A stretch of DNA of 64,000 nucleotides from Fodinibius salicampi (GCF_039545095.1 NZ_BAABRS010000001.1:992001-1056000), one strand, 5' to 3'. Shown: positions 53,838-62,909, counted from the first letter of the stretch. The notes: a model not told the origin generated them from the sequence alone. A program made the numbers and translations.

Positions 53838-54917
53838 ATGAGCAACGATGTTATCAATATTTTAGTAGTTGGATGTGGAAACATGGGTACTTCCCATGCA
53901 CGGGCCTATGACCGACTGAAAGGTGTACAAATTATCGGCTTAGTTAGTAGAGGTCCTGAAAGCAGAAATCGACTTTCCGATGAACTGGGAGGTCTGCCCA
54001 CTTTTGATAACTACGAGGAGGCTCTTGAACAAACAAAACCTGATGCTGTTTCTATCAATACCTATCAGTCTACCCACGCCGACTATGCCATTCAGGCTTT
54101 AGGCCATGGAGCCCATGTTTTTGTGGAAAAACCATTGGCGGAAACTGTTAATGAGGCACAGGCGGTGGTAAAAGCTGCCCAACAAGCTGATAAAAAATTA
54201 CTGGTTGGCTATATTCTGCGCCATCATCCCGGCTGGATCCAATTTGTGGAACAGGGGCAGAAACTAGGAAAACCGCTTGTTATGCGTATGAACCTAAACC
54301 AGCAGAGTACGGGTCCCCAATGGCAGGTTCATAAAAATCTTATGTCTTCAATGTCCCCTATTGTTGATTGTGGCGTACATTATGTAGATATGATGTGCCA
54401 GATGACACAGTCTCTTCCAGTAAGTGTTCATGCTATTGGCGCGCGACTGACAGAAGAAATTGATTCTGACATGTACAACTATGGTCAGCTGCAAGTGACC
54501 TTTAAGGATGGTTCTGTTGGATGGTACGAGTCCGGCTGGGGACCTATGATGAGTGAATCAGCCTATTTTATTAAAGATGCCATTGGACCCAATGGAAGTA
54601 TAAGTGTCCAGAAGAATACCTTTGATGGAAATCGTGGAAAATCGGCTGATATTGAAGAACATACCAAAATAAATAAGCTCCTGGTGCACTATTCGGATAC
54701 CAATGACGAGGGGAACCTTATTAAAGATGATATCGTAATAGAGACTCCTGATGAGCCAACTCACGATGAGCTTTGTTTTTACGAACAAGAATACTTTATC
54801 AAAGCGATCCGGGAAGACCTTGACCTGAATGATCACATGCTGGCCGCAGTGCAAACACTCCAAATAGTTCTTGCATGTGACGAATCGGTTAAGACTGGGA
54901 AGAAAGTAAAATTATAG
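53838..54917 (+). CDS. Gfo/Idh/MocA-family oxidoreductase, cytoplasmic
   Basis: This 359-residue protein without a signal peptide has the Rossmann motif INILVVGCGNMGTSHARAYD, the EKP motif (GAHVFVEKPLAETVNEA) and a catalytic-histidine region PIVDCGVHYVDMMCQM. It probably oxidises or reduces a sugar or polyol with NAD(P). It is divergent from the exported Gfo/Idh gene, and the two share about the same fold but not the export signal. Substrate unknown. Confidence 0.9.
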   Translation: MSNDVINILVVGCGNMGTSHARAYDRLKGVQIIGLVSRGPESRNRLSDELGGLPTFDNYEEALEQTKPDAVSINTYQSTHADYAIQALGHGAHVFVEKPLAETVNEAQAVVKAAQQADKKLLVGYILRHHPGWIQFVEQGQKLGKPLVMRMNLNQQSTGPQWQVHKNLMSSMSPIVDCGVHYVDMMCQMTQSLPVSVHAIGARLTEEIDSDMYNYGQLQVTFKDGSVGWYESGWGPMMSESAYFIKDAIGPNGSISVQKNTFDGNRGKSADIEEHTKINKLLVHYSDTNDEGNLIKDDIVIETPDEPTHDELCFYEQEYFIKAIREDLDLNDHMLAAVQTLQIVLACDESVKTGKKVKL

Positions 54918-55158
54918 ATTATCTGTCTTCTTAAAACATCCTATTGTATGGTTACACTACCTTTCTATAGATAGACTCTAAATGAGCCTTCTATCATCAA
55001 TAATTATTTCCTAACAGGAAGATGTTGTTAATTTACTACAATAGGATCTATATGGAACACTTATATCTACGGTCAGGTTAACATTAAATGTAGCATCAAG
55101 TTTTTAATTTCTTGTACAACCAATATAAATTGTACCAATTTTCTGATTTAGAAATACG

Positions 55159-56049
55159 ATGAGAAAAACCAGATGGTTTTGTAGCCTGCTTAAACAGGCA
55201 TTGGTAGAGCTACAAAAAAATGATCCCCTAAGGTTAAGTTCTTCTACCGCTTTTTTTGCGATGTTTTCGCTGATCCCCATCATCGTACTTTTGTTAGAGT
55301 TTTTGGGCATTGCCATTCAGATACAACCATTGAAAGAGGAAATTTTTAATACCTTGCAGGAAATCCTTGGGGGAGAAGCGGCAAACTATTTAGCCGATAC
55401 ACTGGCTAATATTCAGAATATGCAGGAGGGCTTTTTTACTACTGCTGGATTACTCATTTTTCTTGTTTTTATAGTAACCACATTGTTTAATGTTGTTCAC
55501 AATTCATTTAATCAAATTCTTAAGGTCAAATTAAAAGATCCTAGTCTCCATTTTTTCTTAAAAAACAGGGGACTATTCTTAGTCATCATTTTTGTGGGTG
55601 GAATGTTATTACTCGCCAGCTTTATTATCGATGTCATCATCAACTTTGCAGGAAATCATATTTTTTACCTTATAAATATCCATTCCACAATTGTATTTAT
55701 ACTGGATATGATTTTTTCAATGGCCTTATTTACTACCTGGCTGGCCATCGTGTACAAGTATTTACCTGACATGAAATTACCCTGGCGACCCGTCTGGATA
55801 GGATCATTCATTACTACCGTATTAGCTTTTATCGGACAATTTATTTTGGGCAAGATCATTGCTATGGGAAATTTGAATAGCATTTACGGATCTTCTGCCT
55901 CCACTATTTTAGTCTTGTTATTTATTTTCTATGCTTCCTTTCTCCTTTATTACGGTATTTGCTTGATAAAAATTTATGCAGAAGAGAACAATTATGATCT
56001 TGAATCCATAAAATATGCCGTTCAATACGAAATAAAAGAAATCGAATAA
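55159..56049 (+). CDS. YihY/BrkB-family membrane protein
   Basis: This 296-residue inner membrane protein has about six membrane segments. The N-terminal block DPLRLSSSTAFFAMFSLIPI and the later YKYLPDMKLPWRPVWIGSFI are characteristic of the YihY/virulence factor BrkB family (formerly annotated as RNase BN). A transport role is suspected but not established. A 241-nt gap precedes it, in which I see no gene. Confidence 0.88.
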   Translation: MRKTRWFCSLLKQALVELQKNDPLRLSSSTAFFAMFSLIPIIVLLLEFLGIAIQIQPLKEEIFNTLQEILGGEAANYLADTLANIQNMQEGFFTTAGLLIFLVFIVTTLFNVVHNSFNQILKVKLKDPSLHFFLKNRGLFLVIIFVGGMLLLASFIIDVIINFAGNHIFYLINIHSTIVFILDMIFSMALFTTWLAIVYKYLPDMKLPWRPVWIGSFITTVLAFIGQFILGKIIAMGNLNSIYGSSASTILVLLFIFYASFLLYYGICLIKIYAEENNYDLESIKYAVQYEIKEIE

Positions 56050-56082
56050 TCTACGGCCTTTAAAAAAGATCGATTTTATTCT

Positions 56083-56805
56083 TTAAATCGGGGGTACCCG
56101 TCCATGCTGAGGTTTTACTAAAATTTCCTCAACAATCGTTCGGGTGGAAAGTTGGGTAAGATTCAGGATAATTTTTGCCACATCATCCGGATCAATAAGC
56201 AGGTCGCGATCAATGAGGGATCCCTCCCATGAGGTCGATTGTGTCTGACCCAAATTTACAGCAGTCACTCCTACTTCGGTATTCATTAATTCCTGCCGCA
56301 ATGAACGGGTGTATCCCAAGAGAGCATGCTTGGATGCCGAATAGGCTCCACTGTCCTTTAAACCTTCTATGGCACCTACTGAGCATATATTAATAATTAG
56401 GGCATGAGATTTTTCCTTCAGCTTATCCAGAAAGTAATTGGTTATATTGACAGCTGAATATAAGTTCGACTGTATCTGCTCCACAAGCTCTTCATGGGAT
56501 GTTTTTGCCAAAGGTTTTAACAGAAAAGAGCCAGCGTTATTTATCAAAAACTGTGGTTGAGGAAAGTTATCGGGGAACTTCATCTTTTTTACTGCCTTAG
56601 GATTGGAGGCATCACATTTTATGATTTCTACATCATTATCTCCCATCTTGCGACAGAGCGTTTGTGTATCTTTCAGATCTGATTTCGTACGGGCAATAAG
56701 AAGAAGTGCAAAGTCTGTCTCTCTTGCAAAAGCCATAGCAATCCGTCGTCCTATTCCCCGGCTTGCTCCCGTAATTACGACAGAATGAGTTTTCTGATCC
56801 GTCAC
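56083..56805 (-). CDS. Short-chain dehydrogenase/reductase
   Basis: This 240-residue NAD(P)-dependent oxidoreductase has the TGASRGIG cofactor motif at residues 12-19, NNAGS near residue 90 and the catalytic YSASK near residue 155. It is overall close to 3-oxoacyl-reductase-like or sepiapterin-reductase-like enzymes; the substrate is not predictable. The start is GTG, overlapping the queE stop by one base (TAGTG), so it is translated with queE. A pterin substrate would fit but is speculative. Confidence 0.88.
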   Translation of the reverse strand: MTDQKTHSVVITGASRGIGRRIAMAFARETDFALLLIARTKSDLKDTQTLCRKMGDNDVEIIKCDASNPKAVKKMKFPDNFPQPQFLINNAGSFLLKPLAKTSHEELVEQIQSNLYSAVNITNYFLDKLKEKSHALIINICSVGAIEGLKDSGAYSASKHALLGYTRSLRQELMNTEVGVTAVNLGQTQSTSWEGSLIDRDLLIDPDDVAKIILNLTQLSTRTIVEEILVKPQHGRVPPI

Positions 56806-57455
56806 TATCGGACTCCCATAAATTTATGAGTTTGCAAGCTGATTCCCCACTCCGGATTTTCCTTAACATAATCTATAATAAGCTCAACTGCTCCCTCCTT
56901 TTCCCATTCCGGTTGAAGCAGAAGTTGGGTATTCTCCGGGCATTTATCGGCATTTTTCTCAGCCCATTCCAGATCCTTGCTCGTCAATACAACGACCTTT
57001 AATTCATCCACATAGGGAAAAATATCATCGATCGGTTCTTTAAAACGCTTGGGGGAAAGTGTTATCCAGTCCAGGTAACCCGATAACGGAGATGAACCGC
57101 TGGTTTCCATATGAGTTTTAATTCCCGCCCGTTTTAGTTGAAAAGTCAGAGGATCCAAATCGTGTAATAGTGGTTCGCCTCCTGTAATGACGGCAAATTC
57201 TGCCCCGCTTTCCTTCGCACGCTTTACAATATTACCAACCGATTCTCGGGGATGTGCCTCTTCGTCCCAACTTTCCTGTACATCGCACCACCAGCAGTTG
57301 ATGTCGCATCCTGCAGTACGAATAAAATAGGCCGGACGACCGCTATGTGCTCCTTCTCCCTGGATAGTGTAGAAATCCTCCATCAGGGGATATTCAACGT
57401 TCTTCATCTTATCCGAAGCAATTATGGTTTCCAGTTGATCCTGTGACTTAAACAT
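56805..57455 (-). CDS. queE: 7-carboxy-7-deazaguanine synthase
   Basis: This 216-residue radical SAM enzyme forms CDG from carboxytetrahydropterin in queuosine synthesis. The cluster motif CDINCWWC (CX3CX2C) is near residue 50, preceded by the substrate region FYTIQGEGAHSGRPAYFIRT. VITGGEPLLH follows. QueD, the preceding pathway enzyme, lies 1 kb away on the same strand; QueC and QueF are not in the window. Confidence 0.94.
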   Translation of the reverse strand: MFKSQDQLETIIASDKMKNVEYPLMEDFYTIQGEGAHSGRPAYFIRTAGCDINCWWCDVQESWDEEAHPRESVGNIVKRAKESGAEFAVITGGEPLLHDLDPLTFQLKRAGIKTHMETSGSSPLSGYLDWITLSPKRFKEPIDDIFPYVDELKVVVLTSKDLEWAEKNADKCPENTQLLLQPEWEKEGAVELIIDYVKENPEWGISLQTHKFMGVR

Positions 57456-57705
57456 GTAGAAAATTTCTTATTGAATTCACAATACTTCTAAAAATAGCCA
57501 ATATTAAAGATAATAAGAATTATTAAAGCAGATTAATATACATTCCAATACTATTATCCTTTCCTGCTTTTTACTCATATATTTTCAATATTTTTGTTGT
57601 CTTTAAAAAAGATGCTGGCTATCATTAATGAAGTTATAGAACTATTTACTTTGTAAATATGACTATTCATCAGATACTTATAAATTTAAGATATAGTTAA
57701 CCATA

Positions 57706-58437
57706 ATGCGTACCTCCTATCAAAATAATATTCTCGTTGCCTTGCTAGTTGCCGTTGGCATTGCCCTAGCCGGGTGGTTTATTGGGGACGGCTTTATAGA
57801 AGCCAGAAGCGGCGATCGTTATGTGACAGTTAAAGGGGTTTCTGAACGTGATGTTATGGCTGATATGGCTTTGTGGCCTATTCGATACGTAGCCGCCGGA
57901 AATAATCTGAATACAGTGCAACAAAAAATACGCCAGGACCAAAACCGTATTCAAACTTTTTTAGAAGCACATGGTATAGCAGAAGAGGCTATAGAATTAC
58001 AAAACCTCGAAGTAACGGATCGCACGGCCCAATCGTACCAGTCGGGTTCTTATGAAAACCGTTTTATACTCGAACAGACGCTGATGGTTCGATCAGAGAG
58101 CGTCACGAAGATCGAGGATGCCAGCCAAGATATCGGGACGCTGGTTGAAGCGGGGATTATTCTCAATAGCCAATATTCAGGCGGCGGTCCCACCTATCTT
58201 TTTAACGGACTCACCGAGCTTAAACCGGATATGATAGCTGAAGCTACCAAAAACGCACGACAATCGGCCGAACAATTTGCAAGCGATTCAGGGAGTGAGT
58301 TAGATGGTATTCGCAGTGCCAACCAGGGAGTTTTTGTGATACTTGCGCGTGACAAAGCTCCCATGCTTCAGGAAGAAAAACAAATTCGAAAAACAGTACG
58401 CGTAGTTTCTACGATTGAGTATTACCTGGCAGAATAA
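57706..58437 (+). CDS. SIMPL (DUF541) domain protein
   Basis: This 243-residue protein has an N-terminal signal anchor (LVALLVAVGIALAGWFIGDGF-like hydrophobic stretch, about residues 10-29) and then a SIMPL domain (YVTVKGVSERDVMADMALW; ATKNARQSAEQFASDSG). SIMPL proteins are periplasmic or envelope proteins of poorly known role, in some cases linked to oxidative stress. It is a single gene between two minus-strand que genes; the 250-nt region before it has no clear feature. Confidence 0.87.
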   Translation: MRTSYQNNILVALLVAVGIALAGWFIGDGFIEARSGDRYVTVKGVSERDVMADMALWPIRYVAAGNNLNTVQQKIRQDQNRIQTFLEAHGIAEEAIELQNLEVTDRTAQSYQSGSYENRFILEQTLMVRSESVTKIEDASQDIGTLVEAGIILNSQYSGGGPTYLFNGLTELKPDMIAEATKNARQSAEQFASDSGSELDGIRSANQGVFVILARDKAPMLQEEKQIRKTVRVVSTIEYYLAE

Positions 58438-58470
58438 GTTACATGATAAAATAATCAGCAATAATATCGC

Positions 58471-58860
58471 TTATTCCCCTTCATCCGTGTATTCTACCCA
58501 GCAATTCTCAGTTTCCCAGACCGTGACCTTAAGCGTTATACCCTCAGGAATGCGGCTCATCGTCTCTTTATAAATAAACTCTGCAATGCGCTCAGCTGTG
58601 GGGTTAACCGGAATCTCTTCATTCAATACTGAATGATCAAGTCCCCCTTTTTCAGATCCTTTGGCCGCCCATTTCAACTCTTTAAAATCACAGACCATAT
58701 CATCCGTATTCAAATACTTTGAGGGATTGAGCTTATTGGATTCAGCGGAAATATGCACTTTATAACTGTGTCCATGCAGACGTCCGCACTTACCATCATA
58801 TCCCTCAATTCGGTGGGCAGCATCAAATTTAAAGGTTGTATGTAGCGTCCATGTAGGCAT
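58471..58860 (-). CDS. queD: 6-carboxy-5,6,7,8-tetrahydropterin synthase
   Basis: This 129-residue T-fold enzyme makes carboxytetrahydropterin from dihydroneopterin triphosphate. The zinc histidines and catalytic cysteine are in FDAAHRIEGYDGKCGRLHGH, and GLDHSVLNE and VWETENCWVEY complete the family pattern. Together with queE it gives the window two steps of preQ0/queuosine synthesis. It ends 33 nt from the stop of the convergent SIMPL gene. Confidence 0.93.
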   Translation of the reverse strand: MPTWTLHTTFKFDAAHRIEGYDGKCGRLHGHSYKVHISAESNKLNPSKYLNTDDMVCDFKELKWAAKGSEKGGLDHSVLNEEIPVNPTAERIAEFIYKETMSRIPEGITLKVTVWETENCWVEYTDEGE

Positions 58861-58883
58861 TTACGATTATGATTATCTAATAT

Positions 58884-58920
58884 TAAAAAAAGAAAGGCTT
58901 GCCAGTTATCCTGACAAGCC
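58884..58920 (-). terminator. Intrinsic terminator after the thioredoxin-fold gene
   Basis: On the minus strand GGCTTGTCAG (58920-58911) pairs with CTGGCAAGCC (58905-58896) with one mismatch and a 5-nt loop. A T-rich run follows (58895-58884). It ends the minus-strand run that includes the genes at 59015 and 59647, upstream of queD. Confidence 0.85.
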
Positions 58921-59014
58921 CTTAAAAATAATGAAATATTAGGAGAATTAGGAATCAGTCATGCCCTGTACAATACGCCAGTTGTAATGTTAGACTCAAA
59001 TCCAATATCATATT

Positions 59015-59641
59015 TTACTCTGGCCACTTTATGGTACAGCCCAATGCTTTGGTAGTCTTCGGATCAATTTCATTCCCTGCCACCAAATTTTCAATAGCAT
59101 TTTTCAAAAAAGTCTTTTCAACATCCTCTGCTGATTTTGCATTATCATCAATGGCCCCGGTATAAACCAATTCCATATCGCTGTTGAATAAGAATATATC
59201 CGGAGTACGAGTAGCACCAAATGCCTCTGCCAACTTAGCCTGTTTATCCAATGCATAATAAAACTGATAATTGCTTGACTCAGCCCGTTCCTTCATATCC
59301 TCCATTGACTCTCCTTCATCACGGATAGCCGCATTTGGATTCAGCGCGATAACCCCAATACCATTACCTTCAGCAAGCTCAGCAATAGGATTATAACGAT
59401 CCTCCCACGCCTTTACCCATGGGCAGGTATTACAAGAGAAGTTCACCAATAATCCATTTTCTCCTGCAACCTCTGCAAGGGTAAGTGTTTCACCGGATAC
59501 ATCGGTAACCTCCACATCCGTAAGTGGAGCTTTGGCTCCGATTTCCAATCGCTCAGCCGGATTATTTTCCACCGGCAAAAAAGCCAGCAGTCCAATAGTA
59601 AGTACTATAGAAAGTATATAAGCTGTTTTATTTATATCCAT
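59015..59641 (-). CDS. Thioredoxin-fold redoxin with CxxC, membrane-anchored or secreted
   Basis: This 208-residue protein starts with a signal-like hydrophobic stretch (AYILSIVLTIGLLAFLPV) and has a redoxin fold. The active-site-like motif is FSCNTCPWVKAWEDRY, and the conserved end is LGCTIKWPE. The TCPW motif and the C-terminal GCTIKW identify the PRX-like thioredoxin family protein group. It probably works in periplasmic thiol or peroxide handling. It lies 5 nt after the TlpA-like gene. Confidence 0.85.
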   Translation of the reverse strand: MDINKTAYILSIVLTIGLLAFLPVENNPAERLEIGAKAPLTDVEVTDVSGETLTLAEVAGENGLLVNFSCNTCPWVKAWEDRYNPIAELAEGNGIGVIALNPNAAIRDEGESMEDMKERAESSNYQFYYALDKQAKLAEAFGATRTPDIFLFNSDMELVYTGAIDDNAKSAEDVEKTFLKNAIENLVAGNEIDPKTTKALGCTIKWPE

Positions 59642-59646
59642 GATAA

Positions 59647-60174
59647 TCAGTTGTTTAGTGCTTTTTTGATATTAGTTTTGAACTTCTCATACTCTGCTCC
59701 CTGTTCCCAACTTGCAATCACATGACCATCTTTATCTAAAATCTTAGTGAAAGGTAAAGCCCCGCTCCAATTCTCAGATAATGCCTCGATAAAAGGTTGA
59801 TCTTTGCCCGTTTTAAAATAGGTCATCCAATCTACCTCCTGTTCTTTCAGGAATTTTATTGCACGTTCTCTATTGTCCGGAAAATCAGCCGAAATAAATA
59901 TAACCTGGACTTCATCCTGATACTCGCGCTGCAGTTCAACGATATGTGGAAATTCCTCAATGCAGGGCGCACACCAAGTTGCCCATACATTAATCAATAC
60001 GGCCTTTTCGTCCTCGTAAGAATTGATAATCTCCTGTAACTCCTCCCTCGCTACATCCTTCAGTAAAGGTTCTGAATCTGAAGTGGTAGTCTGGGCAATC
60101 CCAACAACAACAGTTGCAAAAATTACAAATCCTACCATCAATATACTTTTAAAAGCTACAGAATTTCTTATCAT
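59647..60174 (-). CDS. TlpA-family thiol:disulfide oxidoreductase
   Basis: This 175-residue protein has an N-terminal signal (LMVGFVIFATVVVGIAQ) and a thioredoxin fold with LINVWATWCAPCIEEFPHIV (CxxC). The motif EQEVDWMTYFKT and the end region ILDKDGHVI fit TlpA/ResA-type proteins that reduce periplasmic disulfides, often for cytochrome c maturation. No cytochrome genes are adjacent. It starts 6 nt after the ATL gene. Confidence 0.9.
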   Translation of the reverse strand: MIRNSVAFKSILMVGFVIFATVVVGIAQTTTSDSEPLLKDVAREELQEIINSYEDEKAVLINVWATWCAPCIEEFPHIVELQREYQDEVQVIFISADFPDNRERAIKFLKEQEVDWMTYFKTGKDQPFIEALSENWSGALPFTKILDKDGHVIASWEQGAEYEKFKTNIKKALNN

Positions 60175-60180
60175 GCTATA

Positions 60181-60498
60181 CTAAATATTTTGTTCATTAG
60201 GATCCCACAAATGTTTTTCTATATCAATCTGGTAGTCATCTACAAATGTAACTCCTTCCTGCTTTAAACGTTCCCGCATCGTATCATCCGGAAAATGAGC
60301 ACGTCCCGTTAGCTCGCCATACCTATTAACAACACGATGTGCAGGAATATTCGTTTCAGAAACGTTATTGAGCGCATATCCCACCATTCGAGCACCCGAT
60401 GCAATCCCCAAATAACGGGCAATAATTCCATAAGTTGAAACTCTACCCCTCGGAATTTGAGCAACTACCGAGTATACGCGCTCATAATAATCATCCAT
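60181..60498 (-). CDS. Alkyltransferase-like protein (ATL)
   Basis: This 105-residue protein matches the DNA-binding domain of O6-alkylguanine alkyltransferases: IPRGRVSTYGIIARYLG, then GARMVGYALNN. Where active enzymes have PCHR, this one has PAHRVV, so the alkyl-accepting cysteine is absent. This is the hallmark of ATL proteins, which bind O6-alkylguanine lesions and hand them to nucleotide excision repair. It starts 3 nt after the DUF2520 gene. Confidence 0.9.
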   Translation of the reverse strand: MDDYYERVYSVVAQIPRGRVSTYGIIARYLGIASGARMVGYALNNVSETNIPAHRVVNRYGELTGRAHFPDDTMRERLKQEGVTFVDDYQIDIEKHLWDPNEQNI

Positions 60499-60501
60499 AA
60501 A

Positions 60502-61368
60502 TTATTTTAACAAATTAGACAGGTTGATTGCAGTATCCTGACCAAGATGTCCGGCATCCCTAACCATATCCACGGTTCTATTCCCTAAGGTCTTATAAAC
60601 TTCTAGGAGTTCAGGGTTATCCTTCAAAATATCCAAATGTTTTTTAACAGTTGTTATATCACCTCTTTTTATAGGACCGGATAATGCAGCTTCAAAAGAG
60701 GACTGTTTTGCATTATTCAATGATGTTTGAACAAGCGGAAGTAATGCTCTCTTAATATCTTCAGCAGGTAAACCGCTTATTTCAGCTAAAGAAACAGACG
60801 ATTGAAGCAAGGCATGAAGATAATTGGAAGCCATAACGCCGGCAACATGCAGATGCGATTTTTGACTGGCAGTTACCTCCATAGCCTTAGCTCCAAGGCT
60901 CTTGGCTATCTTCCTTAGAAGACCAAAAGACTTCTCATCACCCTGTAGGCTAAAAAAGATATCGCTAAAATCGTCTGTTGTAGAAGAGGAAGTAAAGGTC
61001 TGAAGAGGATGAAAAGACGCCACCGCCCCTCCCTCCTTTCTTAATGGGGAAAGCAGCTCTGCAGATTCACTTCCCGAACAATGAACAAAAGTGTGATCCT
61101 CTACATTGCCGGAAAGTTTTTTTAGTCTGGCCGTTATTTCTGATATGGCTCCATCCGATACTGTAATAAATACTATCTCTCCCAACTCATTAATCCCGGA
61201 AGGAAAACCTCCGGCAATGTCTATATTCAACTTGCGAGCTACAGAATAAGCTGTTTTAGAAGTACGATTATAAACACTTTTTACTTCAACTCCCTTTTCG
61301 ACAAGCGCCCGAACCAGCGTTGTTCCAAGTGCGCCTAATCCTATAATCGTGACGTCTGGTTTTTCCAT
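60502..61368 (-). CDS. Rossmann-like and DUF2520 domain protein
   Basis: This 288-residue protein has an N-terminal NADP-binding motif (VTIIGLGALGTTLVRALVEK) and the middle block SFHPLQTFTSS. Its C-terminal helical DUF2520 domain is seen in HVAGVMASNYLHALLQSSVS. The architecture resembles pyrroline-5-carboxylate reductase and ketopantoate reductase-like folds; the function is not established. It lies 9 nt after the MEMO-like gene. Confidence 0.85.
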   Translation of the reverse strand: MEKPDVTIIGLGALGTTLVRALVEKGVEVKSVYNRTSKTAYSVARKLNIDIAGGFPSGINELGEIVFITVSDGAISEITARLKKLSGNVEDHTFVHCSGSESAELLSPLRKEGGAVASFHPLQTFTSSSTTDDFSDIFFSLQGDEKSFGLLRKIAKSLGAKAMEVTASQKSHLHVAGVMASNYLHALLQSSVSLAEISGLPAEDIKRALLPLVQTSLNNAKQSSFEAALSGPIKRGDITTVKKHLDILKDNPELLEVYKTLGNRTVDMVRDAGHLGQDTAINLSNLLK

Positions 61369-61377
61369 GACTGGCTA

Positions 61378-62142
61378 TTAACTAAAAAACACCTGTTGGC
61401 GATCGGCATAGGCCGTAAGCAAACTACCCTCATAATTCTCATAAATATTTTCAAGAAATGTAAGATCGGCACCCCATTTATTGGCCACAATAATACCAGC
61501 AATAAAAGAGGTTGTTCCTTTTATCTTTGATTCACCACTGTTCAAATAGTTCAGCAAACCGGAGTGATTGTTTTGTGATACCATCTCGGCTACCTTTCTA
61601 AATTCTTTCTTATGAATATTTTCAAGTTCACAACAAAAAACCAATAGAGCATTGCGTGAAGCTAACACCTCCTCCAATACATAAGCCACTTCTTTCACAA
61701 TGGCCGGATTAGTATCTGCAATCTGTACACTAACGGCAGAAATATCTTCCGTTTGTGTTTGGATAAACATCAGTTGTTGAAACAGACTAATATCCTTGTC
61801 AAATGCCTCATCGTGGATGTAAAAATCATCATCCTCATCACAAAACTCATTACGCATATAATCATTCACCGGTACTTTACCGAGGGGCGTCTCAAAATAA
61901 TCATTTGAAGCCATTGGGAGCTTCTTGTCCAGTGATTGATCATGCGATTCTATAACCACAACCGTATCAAAAGCCGAAAAGTCCACACGACTGTATATAT
62001 CGCATACCCTTTTAAAATTATCTTCATTAATCACTTGGGGAGTAAATAAAATTCGAACATCATCTGAAGGCTCTCCATAATTTTTTCGGGCAGTATTGAT
62101 TCCTTCTTCTATCTGTTGTCGGGAATAAGAGGTAATGTTCAT
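61378..62142 (-). CDS. MEMO1-like (AmmeMemoRadiSam system B-type) protein
   Basis: This 254-residue protein has the layout of MEMO1-family domains. VVVIESHDQSLDKKLP stands where the family has a GPSH motif, FETPLGKVPVND matches the TPLG block, and IHDEAFDKDISLFQQLMFIQ the EHSxExxLPF block. A late VFCCELENIHKKEF replaces SSDLSHY. Several metal-site histidines seem replaced, so activity is uncertain. No radical SAM partner is next to it. Assignment is from pattern only. Confidence 0.65.
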   Translation of the reverse strand: MNITSYSRQQIEEGINTARKNYGEPSDDVRILFTPQVINEDNFKRVCDIYSRVDFSAFDTVVVIESHDQSLDKKLPMASNDYFETPLGKVPVNDYMRNEFCDEDDDFYIHDEAFDKDISLFQQLMFIQTQTEDISAVSVQIADTNPAIVKEVAYVLEEVLASRNALLVFCCELENIHKKEFRKVAEMVSQNNHSGLLNYLNSGESKIKGTTSFIAGIIVANKWGADLTFLENIYENYEGSLLTAYADRQQVFFS

Positions 62143-62166
62143 AGAAATTTTAGCTGATCAAATTCA

Positions 62167-62799
62167 TTAAGAATAAAACGCAATGGCTAACCAGTTATTA
62201 TCGAATTGAAAACTACAAACTTTAGCTTGTTTGTCATTATCTAATTTTGCTAAAAAATAATCGCCATCTTTCAGGACCTTAACGTCATTCATATTTAACC
62301 GTAGCCCTTTGCCCAGAAGTTTAATATAGGCTTCTTTAATGGTCCATAACTGGATGGTAGAAACAGTATCCTTTCCATCTTTTTCTTCGGGATGCATTAT
62401 TCTTGTTCTTAGTCCATCGGCCACCTTTCTATCTGTGGGTTCAAGATCAATTCCGATCGGATGTTCCCTGGCAAGACCGCACAATACTTTTTTATTTGTA
62501 TGCGCAATACTAACTTCAAACTGCTCCAAACGGGTTTTAGCAAAAGGATTTCCCCATTCATTTTTCCAAACAAGAAATTCCATCTCAGGCAATTCCCATT
62601 CTTGAGCCAACTTTTTAAATAATAACCGCGAGCTTACAAACTCCCTCCGCCGACTTTCATTTTCTAACTGATTCAATTCTTGCTGTTCTTCCAAATGCAA
62701 CCTATTTAGTTGCTTTGAGGAAGGTTCAGCGATGTCATCAAGACCAAATATAGCTTCAAAAGGCAGAGGAACTTGATCCCGATTAAATATATTTGACAT
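62167..62799 (-). CDS. 4'-phosphopantetheinyl transferase (Sfp-type)
   Basis: This 210-residue enzyme transfers phosphopantetheine from CoA to carrier proteins. The metal-binding motif IGIDLEPTDRK (GxDxE) is near residue 117, and the second motif WTIKEAYIKLLGKGL (WxxKEAxxK) near residue 150. The length and two-lobed structure fit Sfp rather than AcpS. It may serve fatty acid ACP or a biosynthetic cluster elsewhere; none is seen here. It is divergent from lysS. Confidence 0.9.
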   Translation of the reverse strand: MSNIFNRDQVPLPFEAIFGLDDIAEPSSKQLNRLHLEEQQELNQLENESRRREFVSSRLLFKKLAQEWELPEMEFLVWKNEWGNPFAKTRLEQFEVSIAHTNKKVLCGLAREHPIGIDLEPTDRKVADGLRTRIMHPEEKDGKDTVSTIQLWTIKEAYIKLLGKGLRLNMNDVKVLKDGDYFLAKLDNDKQAKVCSFQFDNNWLAIAFYS

Positions 62800-62854
62800 T
62801 CTAATAATGAAAGTTTACTGGCTCACCTTTTCGTTCTTACAGCTTAAAATCGAT

Positions 62855-62909
62855 AAAATTGTGATATTATAAAACTATTCAACCATAACAAGAAAAAACT
62901 CACAATTTT
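62855..62909. repeat. 10-bp perfect inverted repeat between pptase and lysS
   Basis: AAAATTGTGA (62855-62864) is the exact complement of TCACAATTTT (62900-62909), with a 35-nt loop. The second half-site is itself part of the palindrome CACAATTTTGTG (62901-62912). It lies in the divergent promoter region and could be paired half-sites of a regulator or simply AT-rich chance. Confidence 0.4.

Noticed and set aside
53717-53911. Open frame of 64 codons in the divergent Gfo/Idh intergenic region
   Set aside because: It overlaps the start of the well-supported Gfo/Idh gene in another frame, has no family resemblance and lies where promoters must be.
57456-57705. preQ1 riboswitch before queE
   Set aside because: I looked on the minus strand for the short hairpin plus A-rich tail of preQ1-I and did not find it.
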